Shown: piece after piece, positions 32,905-41,358 of the stretch
Position numbering within the stretch: position 1 is the first letter of the stretch
How the letters are laid out: each line of letters starts with the position of its first letter
IMG/VR virus record: IMGVR_UViG_3300029787_000103
Span: 1-43,133 of that record
Length of the DNA: 43,133 nt
DNA from: a virus
Reading direction: 5' to 3' (one strand)
The notes under the pieces: generated by a model
Seen by the model: the letters and a program-made list of their open reading frames with translations, nothing else
Told to the model about the DNA's origin: nothing
Databases searched by the model: none
Position numbers and translations under genes: made by a program

Positions 32905-34493
32905 TGATGCACAAAGAATTATTTTCTTTATTTGAAGGAGATGATAGTTCCTACTTGAAGTCCTCACTTACGGGTGAGGACGACGAGAGGGGCAAGAAAG
33001 GTGCACAATATGTCACTGTAAAAGAATCTCTAACCGCAGAACTCTGGAAAGAACACCTTGACGGAAAGACTCGTATCGGAGTCAGACCTGAAATCGGTGA
33101 CGAATGTTTTTGGGGTTGTATTGATGTAGACCCAAACAATTACAAAGATTACTCTGAGAAAAAGTATGTAGAGATAATAGCAAAATATAAATTACCTTTT
33201 GTACCCGTAAAATCAAAGTCGGGTGGTTTACATATATTTGTATTTTTCAAACAAAAGGCAAAAGTAATTAAAGTAAAGCAAAAGCTTAATGAGATAAACG
33301 AACAATATTTTTTATCTGATGAAGTTTTTCCAATGAACAAAGCCGTCAATATGCCGTATTTTAATTGTAATGCTACAATGGAGTATGGTTTTGATGACAG
33401 TAATACACCGATGATGGTTGGTCGTTTCATTGAATTTGCTAACAAAAGAAAGATTGACCCAGATGAATTTTATGAGTTTTCAGTGGCAGAATATGATGCC
33501 GAAAGTGAGTGGTCACACTATCCCCCTTGTGTGCAAAAATTAGTTCAAGAGGGTTGGTCTGGTAATAATCGTAATAATTATTTATTTAATGTCATGGTAT
33601 TAGAGATGAAAAAGAACCAAGGTTTATCTCTACAACAAATAGAAGAAGTTGCTTTTGAACGAAACAGTCAAATTTTTACAAAGCCTTTGGGACAGAATGA
33701 AGTTACTAATCTGTGTAAATCCGTACATAAACAAGGGTATGAGTTTCAATGTCCACCTAAACACCCAGAGTTTCAACCTATTTGTAACAAAGAATTATGT
33801 AAAACAAGACGACTTGGTATTGGTGAAGCAACACCTGACATTATTGATAAGTTTGACAACATTACTTATATCATGGATACCAAAACAATTTTTTATGAAT
33901 TTGATTATGAGGGTAAACATGTAATGATTACTCCTAGTGATATGAAAGATGAAAAATCTTTTCGGGTCAAACTTCTACAATATAAATTATTTTGGATGTC
34001 TTTACCTAAACCAAGAAAAGGTCCAGTGCCTTTTGAATTGTTGATGAAAGGCATTGTTGAGAAAGCAATAGAGAATAAAGATCATTTGTATGAGGACACT
34101 GTTGAAGAAGAACGATATAGAGTTTTAAAAGATTTCTTTGAGTCTCACATTGAACAAGATAAGTTTGACAAATTAAAAGATGGTTATGTCGTGCTGGATT
34201 CTAAAAGTAACATTTGTTATTTTAAAAAAATTACTTTATCTAACTTCTTGAAAAAAAAGGCAAATGGGGTATTTAACACTCCCGCTGATGCTCTTCGTCT
34301 GTTAGAATGTAAGCGTAAGGATTATCATGAGGGAGAGAAAAATATATGGTGGGTGAAGATGCCAGACTTTGTGAGTCATCAAGCAATAAAAAGCAAATCC
34401 AAAACAAAACACGCAGTAAGTGAGATTGACGACGATTATCATGCAAAATTCAGGACTGGAAAAACAGAAAGCTCTGCACCACAAGACCATTAA
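32904..34493 (+). CDS. Archaeo-eukaryotic-type primase (AEP/Prim-Pol)
   Basis: 529 residues. The catalytic site reads FWGCIDVDPNNY (D74, D76) and VKSKSGGLHIFVFF (H110), the AEP motifs I and II. A C-terminal PriCT-like part follows (LQQIEEVAFERNSQIFTKPL) and a zinc-type set C284, H288, C295, C300 (CPPKH...ICNKELC). Residues ~320-480 lack recognised motifs. It probably makes primers for the family A polymerase. No DnaB-type helicase domain is fused, so unwinding must come from the neighbouring helicases or the host. Confidence 0.82.
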   Translation: MMHKELFSLFEGDDSSYLKSSLTGEDDERGKKGAQYVTVKESLTAELWKEHLDGKTRIGVRPEIGDECFWGCIDVDPNNYKDYSEKKYVEIIAKYKLPFVPVKSKSGGLHIFVFFKQKAKVIKVKQKLNEINEQYFLSDEVFPMNKAVNMPYFNCNATMEYGFDDSNTPMMVGRFIEFANKRKIDPDEFYEFSVAEYDAESEWSHYPPCVQKLVQEGWSGNNRNNYLFNVMVLEMKKNQGLSLQQIEEVAFERNSQIFTKPLGQNEVTNLCKSVHKQGYEFQCPPKHPEFQPICNKELCKTRRLGIGEATPDIIDKFDNITYIMDTKTIFYEFDYEGKHVMITPSDMKDEKSFRVKLLQYKLFWMSLPKPRKGPVPFELLMKGIVEKAIENKDHLYEDTVEEERYRVLKDFFESHIEQDKFDKLKDGYVVLDSKSNICYFKKITLSNFLKKKANGVFNTPADALRLLECKRKDYHEGEKNIWWVKMPDFVSHQAIKSKSKTKHAVSEIDDDYHAKFRTGKTESSAPQDH

Positions 34494-36060
34494 GATATTT
34501 GGTCCACCAGGTACAGGTAAAACACACACTTTGATAGAGCGTGTATTAAAAGGTTATTTGAAAAAAGGAGTGCACCCAAACAATATTGCTTTTATTTCAT
34601 TTACCAATAAAGCTGTTAATACAGCACGAGACAGAGCATTAGCTGCCTTTCCACAGTTTACGACAGAAGATTTTACCCGTTTTAAAACACTACATAAGTA
34701 TTGTCGCCGTTACTTCAAAGAAGAAGTATTTGACCCAAAGAACTGTATGTTGGACTATGCTATGGAAGCTAAGATTATTAAAACATCTGATACTCGTTTA
34801 GCTGATGATAACTTTACTTACAAGGATTGGTCGTTGGGTGTGTATGACAAAGCACGGAACATGATGGAAGATCCAAGACTAACTTACAAGAAAGAGTCGT
34901 ACAAAAAAGATAACATGGATATTTATTTACGAAAAATATCAACTTACGAGCATTATAAAAAAGATTCGTTTATAGATTTTACGGACATGATTTTAAGAGC
35001 AGTAGATGAAATAAACTTTCCACCTTTAGATGTTTTGATTTTAGATGAAGCACAAGATTTTACACCATTACAATGGTCAGTCATTTACAAAATGGCGGAC
35101 AATGTAAAACGCATTTATTTAGCGGGTGATGACGATCAAGGTATTTATCGTTGGAATGGTGCAGACCCAAAATACTTTACAACTTATTTTCCTGGTCGCA
35201 AAGTTATTCTAAGAAAGACTCGCCGTTTTGGTGAGGCAATACATCATTTTTCTAAAGTTATTCGCCGTGGTATTTTAGACAGTGTTGAAAAAGAATACGA
35301 CTGTCAAGATAAACAAGGCACGGTAAAACGATATTTAAGTTTTCAAGAAGTTCCAATTACAGAACTTAAAGGTACTTGGTATATCTTAGGTCGTGTCAAC
35401 ACAACAGTGAATGAATTGCGTATGTGTGCTAAAGAAGCAGGTTTATATTTTTCTAACAACTCTGGCACAAAGTCTTTTGATAAAAAACAATGGATTGCAA
35501 TTAAAGCCTGGACTCGTTTGTCTAATCAAAAACCATTAAACCGAGAGTCAGCGGAAACTATGTATCAATACTTGCGTGATATAAAAGACCCAGATTATAG
35601 AACTCAAAAGTTTTGGTTGAAAATGCCAAATGCTGATATTTATGATTTTGATTATTTAGTTGAGTTTTGTGGTCTTGATTTACCTGTAGAAACAAAAGAA
35701 CTAGTATGGTGGAAAGTGTTACAGCGTAACTTTAAACCTGAACAAGTAAATTATTTTGTGCGTTTGTTAAAAAATTACGGACAAAAAGCTTTAGATAAAG
35801 AACCACAAATTATTATTGACACCATTCATTCGGTCAAAGGTGGAGAGGCGGATAATGTTTTATTGTACTCAAAAACCAACTGGCCTTCTGCCTTTAGTCA
35901 TAAGAACCGAGAAGAACAATCTGACGAAAAACGAGTGTATTATACAGGAGCAACAAGGGCTAAAGATACATTACATTTATTATCAACCGATCATCAATAT
36001 AACTACCCCATGGGTGAAGATTATTTTGTTTACTTACAGGAGAGTAAATATGAACAGTGA
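34441..36060 (+). CDS. UvrD/Rep-like superfamily 1 helicase
   Basis: 539 residues from ATG 34441, which overlaps the primase end by 53 bases; GTG 34420 is an alternative. Motifs: Walker A FGPPGTGKT (21-28), FISFTNKAVNTA (Ia), VLILDEAQDFTPLQWS (DEAQ 202-205), LAGDDDQGIYRW (III), IIDTIHSVKGGEADNVLL (V) and RVYYTGATRAKDTL (VI). Complete SF1A set, 3'-5' polarity expected. Likely the replicative or repair helicase of the phage, encoded between primase and polymerase. Confidence 0.9.
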   Translation: MQNSGLEKQKALHHKTIKIFGPPGTGKTHTLIERVLKGYLKKGVHPNNIAFISFTNKAVNTARDRALAAFPQFTTEDFTRFKTLHKYCRRYFKEEVFDPKNCMLDYAMEAKIIKTSDTRLADDNFTYKDWSLGVYDKARNMMEDPRLTYKKESYKKDNMDIYLRKISTYEHYKKDSFIDFTDMILRAVDEINFPPLDVLILDEAQDFTPLQWSVIYKMADNVKRIYLAGDDDQGIYRWNGADPKYFTTYFPGRKVILRKTRRFGEAIHHFSKVIRRGILDSVEKEYDCQDKQGTVKRYLSFQEVPITELKGTWYILGRVNTTVNELRMCAKEAGLYFSNNSGTKSFDKKQWIAIKAWTRLSNQKPLNRESAETMYQYLRDIKDPDYRTQKFWLKMPNADIYDFDYLVEFCGLDLPVETKELVWWKVLQRNFKPEQVNYFVRLLKNYGQKALDKEPQIIIDTIHSVKGGEADNVLLYSKTNWPSAFSHKNREEQSDEKRVYYTGATRAKDTLHLLSTDHQYNYPMGEDYFVYLQESKYEQ

Positions 36061-37927
36061 TGGATTACAGTTAAACTTTAGTTTTAAAAAATCAATATGG
36101 TCAGCTCCTAGTGAGTACAAAGATTTAAGTGGGTATGACGAAATCGCCATTGACTTGGAGACTCGTGATGATGGTATTAATTCAGGTAAAGGTGCAGGTT
36201 GGGCTACAAAGTCTGGTGAGATTGTTGGCTTTGCCGTTGCCGTTGCGGGTTGGCAAGGTTACTTTCCGTTTGGACATTTAGGTGGTGGTAATTTAATTAA
36301 GGAACAAGTTTGGCAATACATGAAAGATGTATGTGCTTTGCCAGGAACAAAAATATTTCACAATGCTCAGTACGATGTGGGTTGGTTACAAGCGTCAGGG
36401 ATCACGGTTCACGGAACAATTGTAGACACGATGGTGGCGGGTGCATTGATTGATGAAAACCGTTACAGCTATGCACTTAACAGTTTATCAAAAGATTATT
36501 TAGGTGAACTAAAAGCAGAAACTGAATTGATTGAAGCTGCACAACAGCATGGAGTAGATCCAAAAGGAGAAATGTGGAAATTACCCGCAGAGCATGTAGG
36601 GTTCTATGCAGAACAAGATGCAAGACTTACTTATATGTTGTGGCAAAGATTTAAGGTTGAGATACAAAATCAAAGTTTAAACACCATCTGGAATTTAGAA
36701 AGTAAACTATTGCCCCATTTAATTAATATGCGTATGCAAGGTATTAGAGTAGATGTTGATAGAGCAAACGAATTAAAAAAAGATTTTTCAAAACGAGAGA
36801 AAACAGTTTTACACGGTATAAAGATATTGACTGGAACTGATGTAGATATATGGGCAGCAAGACAGATTGGTCATGCGTTTGACAAACTTGGTATTGATTA
36901 CCCTAAAACAGCAAAATCAAAAGAACCTAGTTTTACGGCACAATGGTTGAACAACTCGCCACATAAACTTAGTAAATTGATAGTCCAGGCAAGAGAACTT
37001 AATAAGTTTCAAAACACTTTTATTAATTCTATTTTGAAGTTTGAACATAAAGGTCGTATTCACGGTGAGATAAGACAACTTAAAAACGAACAAGGTGGCA
37101 CAACCACTGGCAGATTAGCGATGTCTAATCCTAACTTGCAACAACTACCTGCCAGGAGTAAAGAGTTTGGGCCATTGATTAGAGGCTTGTTCTTACCTGA
37201 AAAAGATTGTCAGTGGGGTAGCTTTGATTACTCTCAACAAGAACCAAGACTTGTGGTGCATTATGCTGCTAGTGTAGGTGATGGTTTTGCGGGTTCAAAA
37301 GAGTTAGTTGAAGCTTATAAAAAAGGTGATGCTGACTTTCATCAAACGGTCGCTGATTTAGTTGGTATTGATCGTAAACAAGCAAAGACGATTGGTTTAG
37401 GTTTAATGTATGGCATGGGTAAAAATAAATTGGGTACACAATTAGGTGTGTCAAATGATGAAGCCCATGACTTAATAAATTTATACAATAGAAAAGTTCC
37501 TTTTGTAAAAGAGCTGTCTGCTATGTGTATGAAAAAGGCAGACAATGAAGGTGTTATTAGGACTAAATTAGGTCGTAAATGTAGGTTTGATATGTGGGAG
37601 CCTCGTGATTTTGGTATACATACAGCAGAGCGTTTTGAAAACGCATCGGCTAAGTACGGTCAAGCAAACATCAAAAGAGCATTTACTTATAAAGCACTTA
37701 ACCGTTTAATACAAGGTAGTGCTGCTGATCAAACCAAACAAGCTATTCTTGATTGTATTGAACTAGGACATCAACCTTTATTACAAGTGCATGATGAACT
37801 ATGTTTTAATGTTGAAAATGAAAAACAAGCTAAAGAAATTAAAGAAACAATGGAGAATTGTGTTGAACTTAAAGTACCAAGTGTTGTGGATGTAGCACTA
37901 GGTAATAACTTTGGAGAAGCGGTGTGA
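36050..37927 (+). CDS. Family A DNA polymerase with 3'-5' exonuclease
   Basis: 625 residues from ATG 36050 (CAGGAG at 36037-36042; 11-base overlap with the helicase). Exonuclease site: IDLET (D35, E37), FHNAQYDVGW (D109), YAEQDA (Y186, D190). Polymerase motifs: A DYSQQEPRL (D393), B RKQAKTIGLGLMYG (K446, L450, Y454), C QVHDELC (H581, D582). No 5'-3' exonuclease domain, as in T7. The residue at the E. coli F762 position is leucine. No thioredoxin-binding insertion is obvious. Confidence 0.95.
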   Translation: MNSDGLQLNFSFKKSIWSAPSEYKDLSGYDEIAIDLETRDDGINSGKGAGWATKSGEIVGFAVAVAGWQGYFPFGHLGGGNLIKEQVWQYMKDVCALPGTKIFHNAQYDVGWLQASGITVHGTIVDTMVAGALIDENRYSYALNSLSKDYLGELKAETELIEAAQQHGVDPKGEMWKLPAEHVGFYAEQDARLTYMLWQRFKVEIQNQSLNTIWNLESKLLPHLINMRMQGIRVDVDRANELKKDFSKREKTVLHGIKILTGTDVDIWAARQIGHAFDKLGIDYPKTAKSKEPSFTAQWLNNSPHKLSKLIVQARELNKFQNTFINSILKFEHKGRIHGEIRQLKNEQGGTTTGRLAMSNPNLQQLPARSKEFGPLIRGLFLPEKDCQWGSFDYSQQEPRLVVHYAASVGDGFAGSKELVEAYKKGDADFHQTVADLVGIDRKQAKTIGLGLMYGMGKNKLGTQLGVSNDEAHDLINLYNRKVPFVKELSAMCMKKADNEGVIRTKLGRKCRFDMWEPRDFGIHTAERFENASAKYGQANIKRAFTYKALNRLIQGSAADQTKQAILDCIELGHQPLLQVHDELCFNVENEKQAKEIKETMENCVELKVPSVVDVALGNNFGEAV

Positions 37928-38748
37928 AGACATTGCGAGTCTTGTCTCTTGGGGCAGGAGTGCAAAGCACGACGATTGCCTTGATGATTGAAAAAGGTGA
38001 ACTGCCCATGGTTGACGGAGCTGTGTTCTCGGATACCGGGGGAGAACCTAAAGATGTATATGATCACCTGGCTTGGCTAGAAAAACAACTATCCTATCCT
38101 GTCTACAAAGTGCAGTGGAGAAATTTAAAGGAAGATATTTTAGATGCTGCTGATGGGAAACTTAAAAAATTTACAGTGCCTTTTTATACCTTGGATAAAA
38201 AAACCAACAAGCGTGGTTCTTTATTGCGACAATGCACTAGGGATTATAAGGTAAGACCTGTAACCAATAGGGTTAGAGAGATGATGGGTTATCAAAGATA
38301 TCAGCATGTTGATAAGACTAAATGGAAAGTTGAAATGTTAATCGGTATTTCTAATGATGAAATGCAAAGGGTAAAAAAAAATATATTGAAGTACGCTGAA
38401 AATGTGTATCCATTAATTGAAAAAGACATGTCCAGGAATGATTGTCTTGCATGGATGAAGAAAAATAATTATCCAGAGCCACCAAGAAGTGCTTGTACTT
38501 TTTGTCCATATCATTCAAACAAAGAATGGCACAATTTAAAAAAAAATCAAAAAGAGTGGGATGAAGTAATTAAAATGGATCGTTTAATAAGAAATACAGA
38601 CGAAAACAAAAAGAGTCAAATAATTAATAATGAAATGTTTTTACATTATAGTTGTAAACCTTTAGATGAAATTAATTTTGATGAAAAATTAAGTGAACAG
38701 TTTGCTTTAGATTTTGCAGATGAATGTGAGGGAATGTGTGGCAATTAA
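37924..38748 (+). CDS. PAPS reductase-like PP-loop protein
   Basis: 274 residues from GTG 37924 overlapping the polymerase stop. The nucleotide loop is SLGAGVQSTT (8-17); FSDTGGEPKDVY, RQCTRDYKVRP (C104) and RSACTFCPYHS (C191, C194) follow, and the end is CEGMCGN. This adenine nucleotide alpha-hydrolase family includes PAPS reductases and sulfur-transfer enzymes such as DndC. Phage members often sit by DNA methyltransferases, as here, so nucleic-acid modification (sulfur or base) is a reasonable guess rather than sulfate reduction. Confidence 0.85.
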   Translation: MKTLRVLSLGAGVQSTTIALMIEKGELPMVDGAVFSDTGGEPKDVYDHLAWLEKQLSYPVYKVQWRNLKEDILDAADGKLKKFTVPFYTLDKKTNKRGSLLRQCTRDYKVRPVTNRVREMMGYQRYQHVDKTKWKVEMLIGISNDEMQRVKKNILKYAENVYPLIEKDMSRNDCLAWMKKNNYPEPPRSACTFCPYHSNKEWHNLKKNQKEWDEVIKMDRLIRNTDENKKSQIINNEMFLHYSCKPLDEINFDEKLSEQFALDFADECEGMCGN

Positions 38749-40120
38749 TCATTTAGACTTTTGTTCAGGTATTGGTGGTTGGGCTTTGGCTTTTCGTGAG
38801 CTAGGCATCAACACGGTTGCCTTTTGTGAGATAGAAAAATACCCACAAAAAGTCTTGCAGAAAAATTTCCCCGGTGTTCCAATATTTAATGACTTAAAGG
38901 AGTTGACTTATGAAGATATCAAAGAAAGAACAGGAGTTGATGGTATTGACATCCTCACTTGTTCCTACCCCTGCCAACCTTTTAGTGTCGCAGGGAAGCA
39001 AAAAGGCGAAGAAGATCCAAGACACCTCTGGCCAGACACTTTTAGACTTGTCCAAGAGTGCAGGCCCACTTGGTTTGTTGGAGAAAACGTTAGTGGACAC
39101 ATTAAACTCGGTCTCGACACCGTACTCGAGGACTTGGCGAGTGAAGGTTACGACACAAGGACATTTGTTATTCCAGCTTCATCCGTTGGTGCGTGGCACA
39201 AAAGGGAAAGACTCTGGATTATTGGCTACTCCGAACACAATGGATCACTTACCACCAAGAAGTCCAGAAAGCACCAAGAAACTGCAAGAGGGGCACCGCA
39301 AGGGCAGAACCAAACCGAGCAATCTGAGGGAGCAAGTAGACCCAGAAACCATGAGAATGTACCCAACACCAGTGGTAAGCGATCACCTACACAACGAGAG
39401 CGAGAGCATAGAGAACTGGAAAAAGAGAGCCAAGGAAAAGAAAAAACAAGGGGTGAATCTACAGTTCGCACTCCGTCATCATGTACAGATGTATCCGACA
39501 CCAACAACTCAGGAAATAGAACATCCAGACATGAAGCTGACCGAGAACAACCGCAGACTGACCAAGGATGGCAAGAACAGTCACAGCTTGAATTTGGCGG
39601 ACACAGTGAGAATGTATCCGACACCGAGAGCCTGCGATTTGGAAGGGGGAGTGGTGAAGAATGTAGAACTCCACAATGGCAGTTTCTCCAGGAAGAACAA
39701 GAAGGGCGTGAGGTATGGCGTGAAGCTGAAAGATGCGGTACATCACTTGATGAATCTACCGACGCCTCAAGCGTCGGATTGGAAGAACATGGACACAGCG
39801 AATCAAAAGATGTTGTCCAACACCGTGAAGAAACTATTTCCGACACCGAGTGCGAGAGATCACAAAGGTGGTTACCAAGGTGGCAGAATCAGGAACGGGA
39901 AAGTGAGTTGGGACACGCTGGATGTGGCAGTACAGCACACCTACAACAAGGAGAAAACTGGTGGAAAACTCAATCCGAACTTTGTGGAGTTCCTAATGGG
40001 ATTTCCGTTGAACTGGACAAAAATAGAGTCGGAAGAATCAAAGGATTAGGTAACGCTATAGTACCGCAAATCGCCTGGTTTATTGGTAATGCTATAATAA
40101 CCGCAGAAAAAAAGTCTTGA
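38738..40120 (+). CDS. C5-cytosine DNA methyltransferase, containing a nested gene
   Basis: 460 residues from GTG 38738 (AGGGA at 38729-38733); TTG 38714 or ATG 38720 are alternatives. Motif I FCSGIGG (8-14), IV SYPCQPFSVAG with catalytic C79, VI GENVSG (115-120), VIII HKRERLWIIGY (154-164), X IKGLGNAIVPQIAWFIGNAI (434-453). The target recognition region (~166-410) is hydrophilic, with VPNT/VSDT/ISDT repeats. The G/C content at third positions here is much higher than around it. A 379-codon frame is nested inside in +1. Target sequence unknown. Confidence 0.9.
   Translation: MAINHLDFCSGIGGWALAFRELGINTVAFCEIEKYPQKVLQKNFPGVPIFNDLKELTYEDIKERTGVDGIDILTCSYPCQPFSVAGKQKGEEDPRHLWPDTFRLVQECRPTWFVGENVSGHIKLGLDTVLEDLASEGYDTRTFVIPASSVGAWHKRERLWIIGYSEHNGSLTTKKSRKHQETARGAPQGQNQTEQSEGASRPRNHENVPNTSGKRSPTQREREHRELEKESQGKEKTRGESTVRTPSSCTDVSDTNNSGNRTSRHEADREQPQTDQGWQEQSQLEFGGHSENVSDTESLRFGRGSGEECRTPQWQFLQEEQEGREVWREAERCGTSLDESTDASSVGLEEHGHSESKDVVQHREETISDTECERSQRWLPRWQNQERESELGHAGCGSTAHLQQGENWWKTQSELCGVPNGISVELDKNRVGRIKGLGNAIVPQIAWFIGNAIITAEKKS
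38910..40049 (+). CDS. Overprinted gene nested in the methyltransferase: PTP-repeat protein
   Basis: 379 residues read in the +1 frame entirely inside the methyltransferase gene, from ATG 38910 with AAAGGAG at 38896-38902 (7-base spacing). Seven PTP-type motifs (18-21, 105-108, 151-154, 195-198, 236-239, 283-286, 310-313; for example MYPTP) and a closing GGKLNPNFVEFLMGFPLNW. Its composition (Lys, aromatic and hydrophobic residues in balance) is more protein-like than the methyltransferase frame in the same DNA. I recall proteins of this kind annotated as hypothetical in phages. It might be a specificity or partner subunit, inferred only from nesting. Confidence 0.7.
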   Translation: MKISKKEQELMVLTSSLVPTPANLLVSQGSKKAKKIQDTSGQTLLDLSKSAGPLGLLEKTLVDTLNSVSTPYSRTWRVKVTTQGHLLFQLHPLVRGTKGKDSGLLATPNTMDHLPPRSPESTKKLQEGHRKGRTKPSNLREQVDPETMRMYPTPVVSDHLHNESESIENWKKRAKEKKKQGVNLQFALRHHVQMYPTPTTQEIEHPDMKLTENNRRLTKDGKNSHSLNLADTVRMYPTPRACDLEGGVVKNVELHNGSFSRKNKKGVRYGVKLKDAVHHLMNLPTPQASDWKNMDTANQKMLSNTVKKLFPTPSARDHKGGYQGGRIRNGKVSWDTLDVAVQHTYNKEKTGGKLNPNFVEFLMGFPLNWTKIESEESKD

Positions 40121-40144
40121 ATGTCAGTCAATTTGATGTAATAT
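40117..40144 (+). promoter_or_regulatory. Possible promoter after the methyltransferase
   Basis: TTGAAT (40117-40122), a 16-bp spacer and TAATAT (40139-40144), each matching four of six consensus positions. It would start near 40151, upstream of the CGGGAG ribosome site of the next gene. Weak evidence. Confidence 0.3.
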
Positions 40145-40172
40145 TAAATTGTTTACTTACAACGGGAGACTT

Positions 40173-40562
40173 ATGAACAAGGATCTATATAAATTATTAA
40201 GTGAAACGATGGAAAAGAATAATAAAGAAGTTTTTTCTTTGTTAGAGATTATCCACTTTTACGAAACGGTTTTATTTGAGCTTAAATTAATGACAGATAA
40301 ACAGTTGTTATTGAATGAATCTCAATCAAAAAAAGCTGAATTTGTTAAACAACTAATAGATTTAGCAGAAAATAGGACAGAAAAGTTAATGAATGTGAAT
40401 CTTTATGATTTATACAAACAACAAGCTTTACTGCCGAAAAAAGCTATCACACGACCTCAACAACGCACAAAAATGCAACGCACTCATTTGGATATTTATA
40501 CGGTGTATGATTCATTTGTGTGTGGCGATGAAGTTAGTCCAAAAGATAGAAAACTTAACTGA
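40173..40562 (+). CDS. Unknown helical protein
   Basis: 129 residues from ATG 40173 (CGGGAG at 40163-40168). A long helix (VFSLLEIIHFYETVLFELKL) and a second (EFVKQLIDLAENRTEKLM) precede a basic linker KKAITRPQQRTKMQRTHLD. No family recognised. It starts the block of small early-type genes. Confidence 0.65.
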   Translation: MNKDLYKLLSETMEKNNKEVFSLLEIIHFYETVLFELKLMTDKQLLLNESQSKKAEFVKQLIDLAENRTEKLMNVNLYDLYKQQALLPKKAITRPQQRTKMQRTHLDIYTVYDSFVCGDEVSPKDRKLN

Positions 40563-40576
40563 CAATGGAGAACAAA

Positions 40577-40897
40577 ATGAAAGAATATGATTACACAGAA
40601 GAAAGACGATTACTGGGTAGATTTGGGGTTGATTCGGGTTCAGTCATGATAGGCGACCCTTGTTATATTGACACTTACTGGAATATAGAAGATAAAAATC
40701 CTCAAGCAGTCAAAAAACATCCGTTTTTAAAGGACTTCTGTATGGGTGGGGTTGCTGAAATACTTAGAAGTAAAAATAAAGGTGGGGAATTGAGCAGTGC
40801 TGTTGTATCAACTACGGGTTACGGTGATGGTGAGTACAAGGTGTTTGCTACCTATAAAGACGGTGCAGTAAAAAAACTAGAAATAGAATTTTTTTAG
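40577..40897 (+). CDS. DUF4241-like protein
   Basis: 106 residues from ATG 40577 (GGAG at 40567-40570; ATG 40565 has no ribosome site). VDSGSVMIGDPCYID near 20-34 and TGYGDGEYKVFATYKDGAV with LEIEF at the end give the GDP-C-Y...GDGxYxV pattern of DUF4241, from memory. Function unknown. Confidence 0.65.
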   Translation: MKEYDYTEERRLLGRFGVDSGSVMIGDPCYIDTYWNIEDKNPQAVKKHPFLKDFCMGGVAEILRSKNKGGELSSAVVSTTGYGDGEYKVFATYKDGAVKKLEIEFF

Positions 40898-40906
40898 GGG
40901 GTTACT

Positions 40907-41158
40907 ATGTTAGATAAACGAAAACTTAAAGATCTTAAAAATTTTTGTGAATATGCAGAGAATTTACAGATTTTAGTTGCATGGCTTATTCAATATTACG
41001 ACATACATGCCAAACTTAATGTTACGCAACACGATTGGGTAACTTTGGAAACTGCAAAAGAAACTGGAGTAGATATAAAAATGCTTTTGCAAAAACACAA
41101 ATTATTGATTGAACAATATAATGAAGAACTTTATAGTAGTATTAATGGGAGTAAATAA
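40907..41158 (+). CDS. Small helical protein, unknown
   Basis: 83 residues with AGGGGGT before the start. Amphipathic helices (LKDLKNFCEYAENLQILVAW; MLLQKHKLLIEQYNEELYSS) without membrane character. Its stop overlaps the next ATG (TAATG). Confidence 0.6.
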   Translation: MLDKRKLKDLKNFCEYAENLQILVAWLIQYYDIHAKLNVTQHDWVTLETAKETGVDIKMLLQKHKLLIEQYNEELYSSINGSK

Positions 41159-41325
41159 TGTCTTGCTTAAATAAAGAAAAATTACTAGAAGAATTGTATG
41201 ATAAGTTTATTAATTTAGGTTTATCGGATATTGATGCTCAAGTTGCCGCAGAAATAGAATTAGAGAGCTATCCAGATTTACAAGTGGTAAACGAGTATTA
41301 CGAAGATATACCTTTTGAAGATTAA
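41158..41325 (+). CDS. 55-residue acidic protein
   Basis: MSCLNKEKLLEELYDKFINL followed by GLSDIDAQVAAEIELES and the tail YYEDIPFED. Coupled to the preceding gene by TAATG. The acidic DIPF-containing end resembles SSB-type interaction tips. A terminator follows. Confidence 0.55.
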   Translation: MSCLNKEKLLEELYDKFINLGLSDIDAQVAAEIELESYPDLQVVNEYYEDIPFED

Positions 41326-41332
41326 TATCATT

Positions 41333-41351
41333 GTCAAGCCCCCCGCTTGAC
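41333..41351 (+). other. Hairpin with a five-C loop upstream of the terminator
   Basis: GTCAAGC (41333-41339) and GCTTGAC (41345-41351) form a perfect 7-bp inverted repeat around CCCCC. No T tract follows. It may assist termination, protect the 3' end, or act as an operator. Confidence 0.5.
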
Positions 41352-41358
41352 CCCCCTT

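Noticed and set aside
39226-39846. 206-codon reverse-strand frame under the methyltransferase
   Set aside because: Ser/Cys/Pro-rich low-complexity antisense reading, consistent with the G/C-rich codons needed for the two forward frames. I see no start signal, so a third layer of coding is not claimed.
38738-40120. Methyltransferase broken by frameshifts rather than overprinted
   Set aside because: The outer frame is open end to end with motifs I to X in one frame and the nested frame has its own ribosome site, so two sequencing errors are not needed to explain the data.
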